A DNA stretch of 64,000 nucleotides from Imtechella halotolerans (GCF_028743515.2 NZ_CP117969.2:2513501-2577500); one strand, 5' to 3'; positions 27,828 to 37,676 are shown, counted from the first letter of the stretch. Notes: a model not told the origin generated them from the sequence alone. A program made the numbers and translations.

Positions 27828-28700
27828 ATGGAACCTAAAAAAGGAAGAAGAAGAAGGCAACTGCGCAAAAAGTTGCTATATAAATACAGGCTTGTCATTC
27901 TTAATGAAGAGACATTTGAAGAGAAACTATCTTTAAAACTCAATAGATTAAATGTATTTGTTGTTGGGTCTGTGTTTGCGATTTTTTTGATTGTGAGTAC
28001 CACGATTCTAATTGCGTTTACACCCTTACGAGAATATATTCCTGGTTATTCATCTGCTGAATTGAAAAAGGAAGCAATACGACTTACTTTTAAGACCGAT
28101 TCTTTAGAAAGGGAATTGTATATGAGTAATCAATATTTAGGTTCAATTAAAAAAGTCCTAACCGGGGATATAAAAACTAATGAAATCAACAAGGATTCAC
28201 TTTGGGAGCAGTATAGAAATGATCCAAATATACTTGATTTAGCTCCCAGTAGAGAGGATTCTTTATTAAGAGAGGAAGTTGCCTTAGAAGACAAGTATAA
28301 TTTGTTTACACGGGCAACAACTAGGGCAGGAGTTCTACTTTTTTCTCCTGTATCAGGTACAATTTCTAATGAATACAATCCTAAAACTAAACATTATGCT
28401 GTAGATATAGTAGCTCCAAATAATGCACCTGTAAAAGCGGTTTCTGATGGTACAGTTATTTTTGCAGAATGGACGGCAGAAACTGGTTATGTAATCATTA
28501 TAGAGCATGGTTATGGTCTAATCTCAGTGTATAAACATAATTCTTCTGTGAATAAATCACAGGGGGCGTTGGTGAAAGCGGGAGAGGTAATTGCCAATGT
28601 TGGGAATACAGGTGAGTACACTACTGGGCCACATTTGCATTTTGAGTTATGGAGTGATGGTTATCCTGTTAATCCAATGAATTATATTGATTTTAAATAG
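27828..28700 (+). CDS. M23 family metallopeptidase (peptidoglycan endopeptidase)
   Basis: The 290-residue product has a basic N-terminus (GRRRRQLRKK), one membrane helix (about residues 45-65) and a coiled linker. The C-terminal M23/LytM domain carries metal ligands in HYAVD (His189, Asp193) and HLHFE (His269, His271), so it should be an active zinc endopeptidase cutting peptide cross-links. The usual HxGxD glycine is alanine. The single N-terminal anchor places it on the periplasmic face of the inner membrane. The GH3 gene starts 6 bases downstream, so the two form an operon. Confidence 0.9.
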   Translation: MEPKKGRRRRQLRKKLLYKYRLVILNEETFEEKLSLKLNRLNVFVVGSVFAIFLIVSTTILIAFTPLREYIPGYSSAELKKEAIRLTFKTDSLERELYMSNQYLGSIKKVLTGDIKTNEINKDSLWEQYRNDPNILDLAPSREDSLLREEVALEDKYNLFTRATTRAGVLLFSPVSGTISNEYNPKTKHYAVDIVAPNNAPVKAVSDGTVIFAEWTAETGYVIIIEHGYGLISVYKHNSSVNKSQGALVKAGEVIANVGNTGEYTTGPHLHFELWSDGYPVNPMNYIDFK

Positions 28701-28706
28701 AGAAAA

Positions 28707-30206
28707 ATGTCTATAAAATCGTTCGCGGCTAAGGTTTTTGCTTATATCATTCGACAAAAAACACTTCAATGGTCTTCTCGCCCTTATCGCACTCAAGATA
28801 AAGTATTCGAAGAGCTTATTAAACAAGGTAATGCAACTGTTTTTGGTCAAGATCATGATTTTAAATCTATTAAAAACCATACAGATTTTGTTGATAGAGT
28901 TCCAGTCAGGGATTATGAAGAATTAAGACCGTATGTTGAACGTGTTGTTTTAGGTGAAGAAAATGTACTTTGGAAGGGAAAACCTTTATATTTTGCCAAA
29001 ACATCTGGAACTACTAGTGGTGCAAAGTATATTCCTATTACAAAAGAATCGATGCCAAATCATATAAGTGCTGCAAGGAATGCGATCTTGAGTTATATTG
29101 CTGAAACCGGTAAAGCAGACTTTGTTGATGGTAAAATGATTTTTTTACAAGGAAGCCCAATATTAAAAGAGCAAAATGGAATAAAATTAGGCAGACTTTC
29201 AGGGATTGTTGCACATTATGTTCCTAATTACCTTCAAAAAAACAGAATGCCTAGTTGGGAAACTAATTGTATCGAAGACTGGGAAACTAAAGTAGATGCA
29301 ATCGTTGGAGAAACAGTATCTGAGGACATGACTGTGATTAGTGGAATTCCTTCTTGGGTTCAGATGTATTTTGAAAGACTAACCTCTATCACGGGTAAGC
29401 CAGTTGGAGAAATTTTTAAGAATTTCACTTTGTTTATTTATGGAGGAGTAAATTACGAACCCTATAGAGCCAAGTTTGAAAACCTGATTGGGCGTCGTGT
29501 TGATAGTATTGAATTGTTTCCAGCAAGTGAAGGTTTTTTTGCTTATCAAGATACTCAAACAGAAAAGGGAATGTTATTACTTCTGAATGCGGGCATTTTT
29601 TATGAATTTATAGAAGTTGATAATTTCCTTTCTGAAAACCCTAAACGTCTAACAATTAAGGATGTAGAAATAGGGGTTAATTATGTAATGATTATCTCTA
29701 CCAATGCTGGTTTATGGGGGTATAATATAGGAGATACTGTTCAGTTTACTAGTACAAAGCCATATAGGATTATTGTTTCTGGAAGAGTAAAGCATTTTAT
29801 TTCTGCTTTTGGAGAACATGTAATTGCAAAAGAAGTAGAAGAAGCTTTAAGGCTTTCCGTAGTGGGAACTAAAGCTCGTATCAATGAATTTACAGTTGCA
29901 CCACAGATAACACCGGAACAAAATGAATTACCATATCACGAATGGTTAATTGAGTTTGAGCAGGAGCCTGAAAGCATGAGTGATTTTGCCCGAAAGATTG
30001 ATGAGAATATGCAACAGCAAAATAGTTACTATTTTGATTTGATTGCTGGTAAAGTACTTCAACCTCTTAAGATTACACCTATTGTAAAAGATGGTTTTAA
30101 AGGTTATATGAAGTCTATTGGTAAGTTGGGTGGGCAAAATAAAGTTCAGCGTTTGTCTAATGATCGCAAGGTTGCGGAAGCGCTTTCATCTTTTAAAAAG
30201 ATATAA
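28707..30206 (+). CDS. GH3 auxin-responsive-promoter family adenylating enzyme
   Basis: The 499-residue product belongs to the GH3 branch of adenylate-forming enzymes. The ATP-binding motif KTSGTTSGAKYIPIT is near residues 98-112, and ELFPASEGFFAYQD and YNIGDTVQFTSTKPYRI fit the later motifs. Plant GH3 enzymes join amino acids to hormones through acyl-AMP. The bacterial members are common in Bacteroidota and have no settled substrate. It is translationally close to the M23 peptidase (6-base gap). Whether it acts on an envelope precursor is unknown. Confidence 0.9.
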   Translation: MSIKSFAAKVFAYIIRQKTLQWSSRPYRTQDKVFEELIKQGNATVFGQDHDFKSIKNHTDFVDRVPVRDYEELRPYVERVVLGEENVLWKGKPLYFAKTSGTTSGAKYIPITKESMPNHISAARNAILSYIAETGKADFVDGKMIFLQGSPILKEQNGIKLGRLSGIVAHYVPNYLQKNRMPSWETNCIEDWETKVDAIVGETVSEDMTVISGIPSWVQMYFERLTSITGKPVGEIFKNFTLFIYGGVNYEPYRAKFENLIGRRVDSIELFPASEGFFAYQDTQTEKGMLLLLNAGIFYEFIEVDNFLSENPKRLTIKDVEIGVNYVMIISTNAGLWGYNIGDTVQFTSTKPYRIIVSGRVKHFISAFGEHVIAKEVEEALRLSVVGTKARINEFTVAPQITPEQNELPYHEWLIEFEQEPESMSDFARKIDENMQQQNSYYFDLIAGKVLQPLKITPIVKDGFKGYMKSIGKLGGQNKVQRLSNDRKVAEALSSFKKI

Positions 30207-30222
30207 ATTGAATTATAACACT

Positions 30223-30230
30223 TAATTTTG
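30223..30230 (+). promoter_or_regulatory. -7 element before the 563-residue protein gene
   Basis: TAATTTTG (TAnnTTTG) lies 16 bases before the ATG at 30247, suggesting a promoter separate from the M23-GH3 pair. Confidence 0.45.
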
Positions 30231-30246
30231 TAGATTAAAATAACGT

Positions 30247-31938
30247 ATGAGTTACACTAAAATCAAAGGAAGAACCCGAGCGCAGGAATCTACAAATGCT
30301 ATTGAGCGTATGTATATTACAATGCGACATTTGTTTAATAGAGGTTTTTATAAGCCTATGGGTATATCTGGAGAATCGTTAAGAGAATCTTTATTACTAT
30401 TACGCCCAGAGATTTATGGTACAATAGCTGAAGACAAAGCTGAGCTCAACGGACTCACCTATGTGCTTGAAAGATTGCCATTAGGTATTGAGGAGTGTCG
30501 TTTTATTAATTTAACTTCTGATGAAGGGTATAAAAGGTCTCATTTTAAACCTATAGTTCCTCCAAAAAGACGTCGAAATTGTTATCGGATTGATGATGAG
30601 CAAATGAATATCGAGATAACCAGAGGACGATCAGATATTTATGATATTCTTACTCATCTTACTTTTTTATTTATAGAATCCCATAAAATTGCCAAACGAG
30701 TTATGATTGGTGATAATGGGCGCACTACGCGTGATTGGGCAAAGTTAGAAGCTGCTGTACAAAAAAATAAACTTACCCAAGCTGAAAGAGAGGTAGCTTT
30801 AATACATACAGGGAATATTCTAGGTCGCACATTTGAAGAGGTATTAGAAGCGCACGGGAGTTTTGCTTCCAAGGAAAAGCCTGAACACTTTTTACACATT
30901 ATATATTGGTTAGGCAAACTAGCAATTGAAGAGAAACTAACAGACAACAAACGTTCAATTACCTTTAGTCCTATTTTACGCGAACGTTTAGGTCATCATA
31001 TCCATGGGGAAATTTGGGCAAATACTATTAAAAAGGCTCTTAAAAAGCATAAATTAATCCATAGACCTTTGCATATTATAAGTGCGAATATGCATAGTGT
31101 GATGAATACACTTTACGGTTTTAAAGCTTTAGAGAAGGAATTTAAAGGTAAAGACCCAATGGAGCTTTTTGAAGCCTTGAGTAAACCTGAGAACGATTTA
31201 CTTAGAAAAAAAGTCAAAGACTTCGCTCATAAAAATGGAATGATATCAATTGATGATACCTCTGGTACCAATATTGATATTCAAATTTTTGATACTGCGT
31301 TAATTGATTTTGGTGGAACTGGATTCTCAGTTAATAGTGAGACTTCGGATAATGAAAAACCAGTTTTATTTGTTATGGATTATGCCTTTGGTGAACAGGC
31401 ATATGAAACAATTGATGAATTTTTAAAGCCTTACAAAGAAGGTAAATCAAATGCTGTTTATTTAAATGTAGATTCTATTTCCATAATGGGGAAAGCTGGG
31501 ATACTGGAAGGAGGGAAGGGAGATCTTATGATTCCTACGGCTCATATATTTGAAGGAACAGCTGATAATTATCCGTTCAAGAATGAACTTACCAAAGCTG
31601 ATTTTGAAGGAAATGGTCTCCTTGTATTTGAAGGAGCTATGGTATCTGTTTTAGGTACTTCTTTGCAGAACAAGGATATTCTTAAGTTTTTTCAAGAATC
31701 CACTTGGAATGTTATTGGACTTGAAATGGAAGGAGTACATTATCAAAAGGCGATACAGTCGGCCTCTAGAGTTCGAAAAAGTATTCGTGAAGATGTAAAG
31801 GTGCGGTATGCTTATTATGCCTCGGATAATCCTTTAGAAACTGGAAGCACACTAGCTTCAGGAGGATTGGGTACTACAGGAGTTAAGCCAACCTATCTTA
31901 TCACTATTAAGATTTTAGAACAAATACTGAATTCATAA
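30247..31938 (+). CDS. Conserved flavobacterial protein with nucleoside-phosphorylase-like C-terminal domain (possibly DUF6909)
   Basis: The 563-residue product has two parts. Residues 1-330 are mostly helical and basic (RTRAQESTNAIERMYITMR, RRRNCYRIDDEQMNIEITRG) with no motif I recognise. Residues about 345-563 look like the nucleoside phosphorylase/AMP nucleosidase fold: a glycine-rich MGKAGILEGGKGDLMIPT segment, then VFEGAMVSV, then GLEMEGVHY (about residues 491-499, resembling the EMEG/EMES ribose-binding motif), then YYASDNPL (resembling the SD-x-PL motif). I believe this family is catalogued as DUF6909 but am not certain. It has its own promoter box and terminator. A purine or nucleotide-related activity is inference. 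Confidence 0.75.
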   Translation: MSYTKIKGRTRAQESTNAIERMYITMRHLFNRGFYKPMGISGESLRESLLLLRPEIYGTIAEDKAELNGLTYVLERLPLGIEECRFINLTSDEGYKRSHFKPIVPPKRRRNCYRIDDEQMNIEITRGRSDIYDILTHLTFLFIESHKIAKRVMIGDNGRTTRDWAKLEAAVQKNKLTQAEREVALIHTGNILGRTFEEVLEAHGSFASKEKPEHFLHIIYWLGKLAIEEKLTDNKRSITFSPILRERLGHHIHGEIWANTIKKALKKHKLIHRPLHIISANMHSVMNTLYGFKALEKEFKGKDPMELFEALSKPENDLLRKKVKDFAHKNGMISIDDTSGTNIDIQIFDTALIDFGGTGFSVNSETSDNEKPVLFVMDYAFGEQAYETIDEFLKPYKEGKSNAVYLNVDSISIMGKAGILEGGKGDLMIPTAHIFEGTADNYPFKNELTKADFEGNGLLVFEGAMVSVLGTSLQNKDILKFFQESTWNVIGLEMEGVHYQKAIQSASRVRKSIREDVKVRYAYYASDNPLETGSTLASGGLGTTGVKPTYLITIKILEQILNS

Positions 31939-31957
31939 GCATAGAATCGATTTTTAG

Positions 31958-31984
31958 AACTCCCCAATTGGGGAGTTTTTTTTA
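31958..31984 (+). terminator. Rho-independent terminator before cysQ
   Basis: AACTCCCCAATTGGGGAGTT is a perfect hairpin followed by a run of T. Confidence 0.9.
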
Positions 31985-32043
31985 TTTACAATTAAAAAAA
32001 TAATTAATCTATCGAATTAGTATACTATTATAAAATTATTCAA

Positions 32044-32051
32044 TATTTTTG
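32044..32051 (+). promoter_or_regulatory. -7 element of the sulfate-activation operon
   Basis: TATTTTTG (TAnnTTTG) lies 18 bases before the cysQ ATG. It is the likely start of the cysQ-to-cysN transcript. Confidence 0.5.
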
Positions 32052-32069
32052 CAATCAGAATAATAAGAA

Positions 32070-32879
32070 ATGGCGGTTGTTTCGATACAAAAATTATTAT
32101 ATCAAGCTATTCAAGCGGCAGTGCAAGCGGGACAAGAAATACGCGCTGTTTATGAAACAGCATTTACCGTTGAAAATAAACCAGATGCTTCTCCGATAAC
32201 CCAAGCAGATCTAAATGCCAATGTAGTTATTAATCAAAGATTAGCAGCTACAGGGATCCCCATTATTAGTGAAGAGAACAAAGAAGTTCCATATGCTATT
32301 AGAAAAGAATGGCAGCGTTGCTGGATTGTAGATCCTTTAGATGGAACCAAGGAATTTATAAATCGCAATGGTGAGTTTGCTGTTAATATAGCTCTTGTAG
32401 AATTGGGTATGCCTGTTTTGGGGGTTATTTATGCCCCAGTAACTGGCGAATTATTTTTTGCGGACGTCGCTAAGGGATTAGCCTGCAAAGCTTCTGTATG
32501 GAGTCTTAAAACACTTGAGTGTGCTTTAAATGAAGCTTTAGTCTTAAAACCATTTCAACTGACTAAAGAGAACGTTGTTGTGGTTACAAGTAGATCTCAT
32601 CGGGATGCCCTCCTTGAAGACTATATAGGTGAACTTAATAAAGAATTTGATGAGGTCTTTGTTCTAACCAAAGGAAGTTCATTAAAATTTTGTCTTTTAG
32701 CTGAGGGAGGTGCTCAATTCTATCCAAGATTTTCTCCTACCATGGAGTGGGATATTGCGGCAGGTCATGCACTCTGTAAAGCTATAGGTATGAAATTAAT
32801 TTCGATAGATACTAATCAGGAAATGAAATATAATAGAGTAAATCTTACAAATGGAAATTTTGTTGTGAGTTATGAGTAG
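32070..32879 (+). CDS. cysQ: 3'(2'),5'-bisphosphate nucleotidase CysQ
   Basis: The 269-residue enzyme belongs to the inositol-monophosphatase superfamily. The metal-binding motif DPLDGTKEFI starts at Asp88, a SEEN loop precedes it and WDIAAGHAL follows near the C-terminus. CysQ hydrolyses PAP (and PAPS) to AMP (or APS) and so removes the toxic by-product of PAPS use. It opens an operon whose next genes make APS and PAPS, which fits that role. The stop overlaps the DUF2061 start by 8 bases. Confidence 0.93.
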   Translation: MAVVSIQKLLYQAIQAAVQAGQEIRAVYETAFTVENKPDASPITQADLNANVVINQRLAATGIPIISEENKEVPYAIRKEWQRCWIVDPLDGTKEFINRNGEFAVNIALVELGMPVLGVIYAPVTGELFFADVAKGLACKASVWSLKTLECALNEALVLKPFQLTKENVVVVTSRSHRDALLEDYIGELNKEFDEVFVLTKGSSLKFCLLAEGGAQFYPRFSPTMEWDIAAGHALCKAIGMKLISIDTNQEMKYNRVNLTNGNFVVSYE

Positions 32880-33315
32880 TGATACTAGTCATAAAAGGCA
32901 TATAGCTAAGGCAATAACTTGGCGTATTATCGGAACGCTTGACACTATGGCTTTGGCATGGCTCATTTCGGGCAATCCTCTTACTGGTGTTAAGGTAGGT
33001 GTCGCTGAAGTGCTGACTAAAATGATTCTATATTATTTTCATGAAAGACTTTGGTTTCGTTCTGCGGTAAGGGATAGTCGTAAGCGACATCTTTTAAAAA
33101 CAGTTTCATGGAGAATGGTAGGAACAATGGATACCATGCTGTTAGCATGGCTTATTTCAGGGAATCCTTTTATTGGGGTCAAAATAGGTTTGGCTGAAGT
33201 GTTAACTAAAATGATTCTTTATTATTTGCATGAGCGAGTTTGGTATTTGAGTGATTTTGGTTTACCAGAAAGAAGTTTAAGATATCAAGATAAAAATGTA
33301 AAAAAAAGTGAATAA
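32872..33315 (+). CDS. Tandem DUF2061 membrane protein
   Basis: The 147-residue product consists of two DUF2061 units (about residues 8-66 and 69-127) that are nearly the same: KRHIAKAITWRIIGTLDTM versus KRHLLKTVSWRMVGTMDTM, then AEVLTKMILYY in both. Each unit carries two short hydrophobic helices. The family is of unknown function and often sits beside sulfate-assimilation genes. The gene overlaps both neighbours, cysQ and cysC, by 8 bases. A membrane role linked to sulfate activation is suggested by context only. Confidence 0.85.
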   Translation: MSSDTSHKRHIAKAITWRIIGTLDTMALAWLISGNPLTGVKVGVAEVLTKMILYYFHERLWFRSAVRDSRKRHLLKTVSWRMVGTMDTMLLAWLISGNPFIGVKIGLAEVLTKMILYYLHERVWYLSDFGLPERSLRYQDKNVKKSE

Positions 33316-33910
33316 TAATCTATTTCCATATAGGCATCATATTGGTTATGTTGATCGAAATCAACGTAATGGCCATAGATCAATTGTTGTTTGGTTTACA
33401 GGATTATCTGGGTCAGGTAAGACTACCATTGCAAATGCATTGGAAGAAATATTATTTGAAAGAGGATATCACACTTACATTTTAGATGGTGATACTTTGC
33501 GAAATGGACTAAACAATGATTTAGATTTTTCAAAGGAAGGTAGAAAAGAGAATATACGAAGGGCAGGAGAGGTCGCAAAACTGTTTACTGATGCCGGTAT
33601 TGTGGTTTTAGCTTCCTTTATTTCTCCTTATTCGGATGATAGAACTTGGGTGAAGCAGTGTGTAGGAGAAGACTTCTTCTACGAGATATATGTGGACACC
33701 CCATTAGAAGTATGTGAGGCAAGAGACCCTAGAGGGCTTTATTCAAAAGCACGTGCTGGAGAACTATCTGATTTTACTGGAATTTCAGCACCATATGAGG
33801 AACCAGTTGCTCCTTTTTTTATAGTGAAAACATTACAAGAGACTCCACAAGAGGCTGCACAACGACTTTTTAAAGAATTAAAACCTTTGTTAAAAAATAA
33901 TAATGAGTAG
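33308..33910 (+). CDS. cysC: Adenylylsulfate (APS) kinase
   Basis: The 200-residue enzyme phosphorylates APS to PAPS. The P-loop GLSGSGKTT is at residues 32-40. DGDTLRNGLNNDLDFS, then RRAGEVAKLF and DPRGLYSKARAGE, are family motifs for APS binding and the lid. Translation appears to start at a GTG (33308) inside the end of the DUF2061 gene. The stop overlaps cysD by 8 bases. Having cysC separate from cysN is the arrangement in which PAPS is made as an end product. Confidence 0.96.
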   Translation: MNNNLFPYRHHIGYVDRNQRNGHRSIVVWFTGLSGSGKTTIANALEEILFERGYHTYILDGDTLRNGLNNDLDFSKEGRKENIRRAGEVAKLFTDAGIVVLASFISPYSDDRTWVKQCVGEDFFYEIYVDTPLEVCEARDPRGLYSKARAGELSDFTGISAPYEEPVAPFFIVKTLQETPQEAAQRLFKELKPLLKNNNE

Positions 33911-34808
33911 GTATTATTTAAATTATTTAGATGAATTAGAATCCGAAGCTATTTATGTACTTCGCGAGGTATATGCACAATTTCGTAATCCAGTAATCTT
34001 ATTTTCAGGAGGAAAGGATTCAATAGTAGTTACCCACTTAGCTCGTAAAGCGTTTAGTCCAGGTAAGATTCCATTTCCTCTAATGCATGTTGATACAGGA
34101 CATAATTTTCCTGAAACTATGATGTTTAGAGATGCATTAGTGAAGGAATTAGGTGTTCAACTTATAGTTGGGTCAGTACAAGAATCAATCAATCAAGGAA
34201 GGGTGGCGGAAGAGAGAGGGCGCAATGCTTCTCGAAATGCTTTGCAAACAACTACACTTCTTGATACGATTGAAAATCACAAAATTGATTGTGCAATAGG
34301 CGGAGGAAGGAGAGATGAGGAGAAAGCGAGAGCTAAAGAAAGATTCTTTTCACATAGAGATGATTTTGGACAATGGGATCCAAAAAATCAAAGGCCTGAA
34401 CTGTGGAATTTATTTAATGGTAAGTATGTAGAAGGAGAACATTTTAGGGTATTTCCAATAAGTAATTGGACTGAAATGGACGTATGGAATTATATCAAAA
34501 GGGAACAAATAGACATACCTACTTTATATTTTGCACACGAAAGAAAGGTTGTTTGGCGAAATAACAGCTGGATTCCTCAATCTGAATTTTTGACTATTCA
34601 AGAAGATGAGAAGGTTTATAGTAAGAAAATTCGATTCAGAACCTTGGGGGATATCACCATAACAGGGGGAATAGAGTCAGAGGCAGATACACTTGAAAAA
34701 ATTGTTGATGAGGTAGCAGCTATGAGACAAACTGAGCGAGGAAATCGTGCAGATGATAAGCGCTCAGAAACAGCAATGGAAGATAGAAAAAGGCAGGGTT
34801 ATTTTTAA
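33903..34808 (+). CDS. cysD: Sulfate adenylyltransferase subunit 2
   Basis: The 301-residue PP-loop ATP pyrophosphatase makes APS from sulfate and ATP together with CysN. The PP-loop LFSGGKDSIV is at residues 33-42. MHVDTGHNFPET, the GGRRDEEKARAKER loop and the C-terminal RKRQGYF tail are characteristic. The length is standard. It lies in the middle of the operon, and an 83-base gap separates it from cysN. Confidence 0.97.
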   Translation: MSRYYLNYLDELESEAIYVLREVYAQFRNPVILFSGGKDSIVVTHLARKAFSPGKIPFPLMHVDTGHNFPETMMFRDALVKELGVQLIVGSVQESINQGRVAEERGRNASRNALQTTTLLDTIENHKIDCAIGGGRRDEEKARAKERFFSHRDDFGQWDPKNQRPELWNLFNGKYVEGEHFRVFPISNWTEMDVWNYIKREQIDIPTLYFAHERKVVWRNNSWIPQSEFLTIQEDEKVYSKKIRFRTLGDITITGGIESEADTLEKIVDEVAAMRQTERGNRADDKRSETAMEDRKRQGYF

Positions 34809-34891
34809 CCTCAAGATTTTTATTTTGATTAAAGGAGACGTAAAACTAAAAAATATGCATGCTTCAATTAGGAAGCTGACACCCTTTTTAT

Positions 34892-36151
34892 ATGGAACTT
34901 GATAACAATCAACTTTTACGATTTACAACTGCAGGGAGTGTAGATGATGGCAAAAGCACACTAATCGGAAGACTTTTATACGATTCAAAATCAATTTTTG
35001 AAGATCAATTAGAAGCAATTGAAAATACTAGTAAACGAAAAGGACATGAAGGAGTAGACCTTGCGCTTTTCACAGATGGATTGCGTGACGAACGTGAACA
35101 AGGGATCACTATAGATGTGGCTTACCGGTATTTTACCACCCCAAGACGAAAGTTTATAATAGCCGATTCACCAGGTCATATTCAATATACTAGGAATATG
35201 GTTACTGGAGCATCTACCGCAAATGCTGCTATTATTTTAATTGATGCTCGTCATGGTGTAATTGAGCAGACCAAACGACATACATTCATTGCTTCTTTGC
35301 TGCAGATACCACATTTGATTATTTGTGTAAATAAAATGGATTTGGTGGGGTATGAGCAAGAGCGGTTTAATGAAATAATGACCCAATTTGAAGAATTTTC
35401 ATCAAAACTGTTGGTAAAAGATATAAGGTTTATTCCAATCAGTGCATTAGAAGGGGACAATGTAGTAAATCGCTCACAAAATATGTCTTGGTATCAAGGC
35501 GCACCCTTATTGTATGAATTGGAAACGTTACATATTTCAAGTGATATTAATAAAGTTGATGCTCGTTTTCCCGTACAAACGGTAATACGACCTCAATCTG
35601 AGGAATTTAGGGATTATCGAGGTTATGCAGGTCGAGTAGCAAGTGGTATTTTCCGTCCAGGAGATGAGGTCACCGTTTTGCCATCTGGGTTTACATCTAC
35701 CATTGCTTCTGTGGATACTTATAAAAATGAAGTTAGCGAAGCTTTTGCCCCCATGTCAGTAACCATTACATTGGAAGATGATGTTGATATAAGTAGAGGA
35801 GATATGATTGTTAAGAAAAACAATCTCCCAACGGTAACTCAGGAATTTGATGTGATGCTTTGTTGGTTGAATAATCATCCAGCTCGTCCAAATACCAAGT
35901 ATATTATTAGGCATACTACCAATGAACAAAAAGCGATAATAAAGGAAATTTTATATAAAATTAATATCAATACCTATGAGCGAGTAACAGATGATAAGCA
36001 ATTGGTAATGAATGATATTTCTAGGGTAAGAATCCGTACTACAAAACCTTTAATGGTAGATTCTTATAGAGAAAATCGCATTACCGGAAGTATAATATTG
36101 ATAGATGAGGCCACAAATGAAACGGTGGCAGCGGGAATGATACATTCTTAA
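34892..36151 (+). CDS. cysN: Sulfate adenylyltransferase subunit 1 (GTPase)
   Basis: The 419-residue EF-Tu-like GTPase drives APS formation by CysD. G1 GSVDDGKST is at residues 15-23, then [22 protein letters not shown] and NKMD. The length matches CysN without a fused APS kinase, consistent with the separate cysC. The 83-base gap before it may hold an internal promoter or a processing site; no clean -7 box was seen there. Confidence 0.97.
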   Translation: MELDNNQLLRFTTAGSVDDGKSTLIGRLLYDSKSIFEDQLEAIENTSKRKGHEGVDLALFTDGLRDEREQGITIDVAYRYFTTPRRKFIIADSPGHIQYTRNMVTGASTANAAIILIDARHGVIEQTKRHTFIASLLQIPHLIICVNKMDLVGYEQERFNEIMTQFEEFSSKLLVKDIRFIPISALEGDNVVNRSQNMSWYQGAPLLYELETLHISSDINKVDARFPVQTVIRPQSEEFRDYRGYAGRVASGIFRPGDEVTVLPSGFTSTIASVDTYKNEVSEAFAPMSVTITLEDDVDISRGDMIVKKNNLPTVTQEFDVMLCWLNNHPARPNTKYIIRHTTNEQKAIIKEILYKININTYERVTDDKQLVMNDISRVRIRTTKPLMVDSYRENRITGSIILIDEATNETVAAGMIHS

Positions 36152-36232
36152 AACTAATCAAGGAATGTTAATTAACGTTCCTTTTCTTTTGAAGAAATCT
36201 CAGCTGCCGTTCGGAGTTTTGGAGAAATATAG

Positions 36233-36240
36233 TACTTTTG
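36233..36240 (+). promoter_or_regulatory. -7 element upstream of UDP-glucose dehydrogenase gene
   Basis: TACTTTTG (TAnnTTTG) lies 36 bases before the TTG start chosen for ugd. If real it excludes the longer reading frame from 36165, because that start would be upstream of the transcript. Confidence 0.45.
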
Positions 36241-36275
36241 GAAAGAACAGAAATTATCTAAAGCTTTTATCGATT

Positions 36276-37676
36276 TTGACACAGATTAAACATATTTGCT
36301 GTATAGGCGCGGGGTATGTGGGTGGACCTACAATGGCTGTTATTGCTCAAAAATGTCCCAATGTAAAAGTAACCGTGGTAGACCTTAATGCAAAACGTAT
36401 TGCGGCTTGGAATCATGAAGACCTTACACAATTGCCTATTTATGAGCCAGGTTTGGCTGAAGTTGTTAAAGAGGCCAGAGGACGTAATTTGTTTTTTTCA
36501 ACGGAGATTGAAAAGGCAATTGATGAGGCTCAAATGATTTTTATTTCAGTTAATACTCCAACCAAGACCTATGGAGCAGGTAAAGGGATGGCAGCCGACT
36601 TAAAATACATTGAGTTATGTGCTAGACAAATAGCTAAAATATCCCAAGACGATAAGATTGTTGTTGAGAAGTCAACTCTCCCTGTTCGGACAGCCCAAGC
36701 AATAAAGAATATTCTTGATCATACAGGGAATGGAGTCAAATTTCAGATTCTATCAAACCCGGAATTTCTTGCAGAAGGAACTGCAATAGAAGATCTTCAT
36801 AGTCCTGATCGTGTTTTAATTGGTGGGGATACAACAATAGAAGGTCATAAGGCCATTCAAGCCTTGGTTGATATCTATGCTCATTGGGTTCCAAAGGATC
36901 GTATTTTAACGACCAACGTATGGTCTTCTGAGCTTTCCAAACTTACTGCAAACGCATTTCTCGCGCAAAGAGTTTCATCCATTAATGCCATGAGTGAGCT
37001 TTGCGAAAAAACAGGTGCAGATGTAAACGAAGTGGCTAGGGCTATTGGCATGGATAGTCGTATTGGGCCAAAGTTTTTAAAGGCATCTGTTGGTTTTGGA
37101 GGTTCATGTTTTCAAAAGGACATTTTGAATCTTGTGTACATTGCGAAATCATATGGATTACATGAGGTAGCCAATTACTGGGAGCAAGTGGTGATTATGA
37201 ATGACCATCAGAAACGTCGTTTTGCATACAATATAGTAAAGACTTTATACAATACCGTTTCGGGTAAGAAAATAGCATTTTTAGGTTGGGCATTTAAAAA
37301 GGACACTAACGATACTAGAGAATCCGCAGCCATTTATGTGGCGGACGATCTATTAAACGAACAAGCGCTTCTGGCTGTATATGATCCTAAGGTTTCTGAT
37401 GAACAGATTTATTCCGATCTTGACTATTTGAATTCCAGATCTTCAGAAGATAATGCAACTTCAGTTACAATTTATAATTCTCCATATGATGCATGTAAAG
37501 GTGCACATGCCATAGCAGTTTTGACGGAATGGGATGAGTTTAAAGAGTATGATTGGTTAAAACTTTATAATGATATGCAAAAGCCTGCATTTGTGTTTGA
37601 TGGAAGAGGAATTCTAGATAAAGAATTACTAGAGTCTATAGGTTTTGTATATTACAAAATAGGAGAAGGTTCTTAA
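36276..37676 (+). CDS. ugd: UDP-glucose 6-dehydrogenase
   Basis: The 466-residue enzyme oxidises UDP-glucose to UDP-glucuronate with [14 protein letters not shown] (from residue 11) is the Rossmann motif, and [11 protein letters not shown] contains catalytic Cys278. [14 protein letters not shown] and [13 protein letters not shown] are further family motifs. The animal-like form (close to human UGDH in motif spacing) is common in Bacteroidota. I chose the TTG at 36276, since upstream residues to 36165 do not resemble the family and a -7 box lies within them. It precedes a decarboxylase-like gene that would use its product. Confidence 0.93.
   Translation: MTQIKHICCIGAGYVGGPTMAVIAQKCPNVKVTVVDLNAKRIAAWNHEDLTQLPIYEPGLAEVVKEARGRNLFFSTEIEKAIDEAQMIFISVNTPTKTYGAGKGMAADLKYIELCARQIAKISQDDKIVVEKSTLPVRTAQAIKNILDHTGNGVKFQILSNPEFLAEGTAIEDLHSPDRVLIGGDTTIEGHKAIQALVDIYAHWVPKDRILTTNVWSSELSKLTANAFLAQRVSSINAMSELCEKTGADVNEVARAIGMDSRIGPKFLKASVGFGGSCFQKDILNLVYIAKSYGLHEVANYWEQVVIMNDHQKRRFAYNIVKTLYNTVSGKKIAFLGWAFKKDTNDTRESAAIYVADDLLNEQALLAVYDPKVSDEQIYSDLDYLNSRSSEDNATSVTIYNSPYDACKGAHAIAVLTEWDEFKEYDWLKLYNDMQKPAFVFDGRGILDKELLESIGFVYYKIGEGS

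Noticed and set aside
36165-36275. N-terminal extension of the UDP-glucose dehydrogenase frame
   Set aside because: The residues do not resemble the family and a promoter-like box lies within the stretch.
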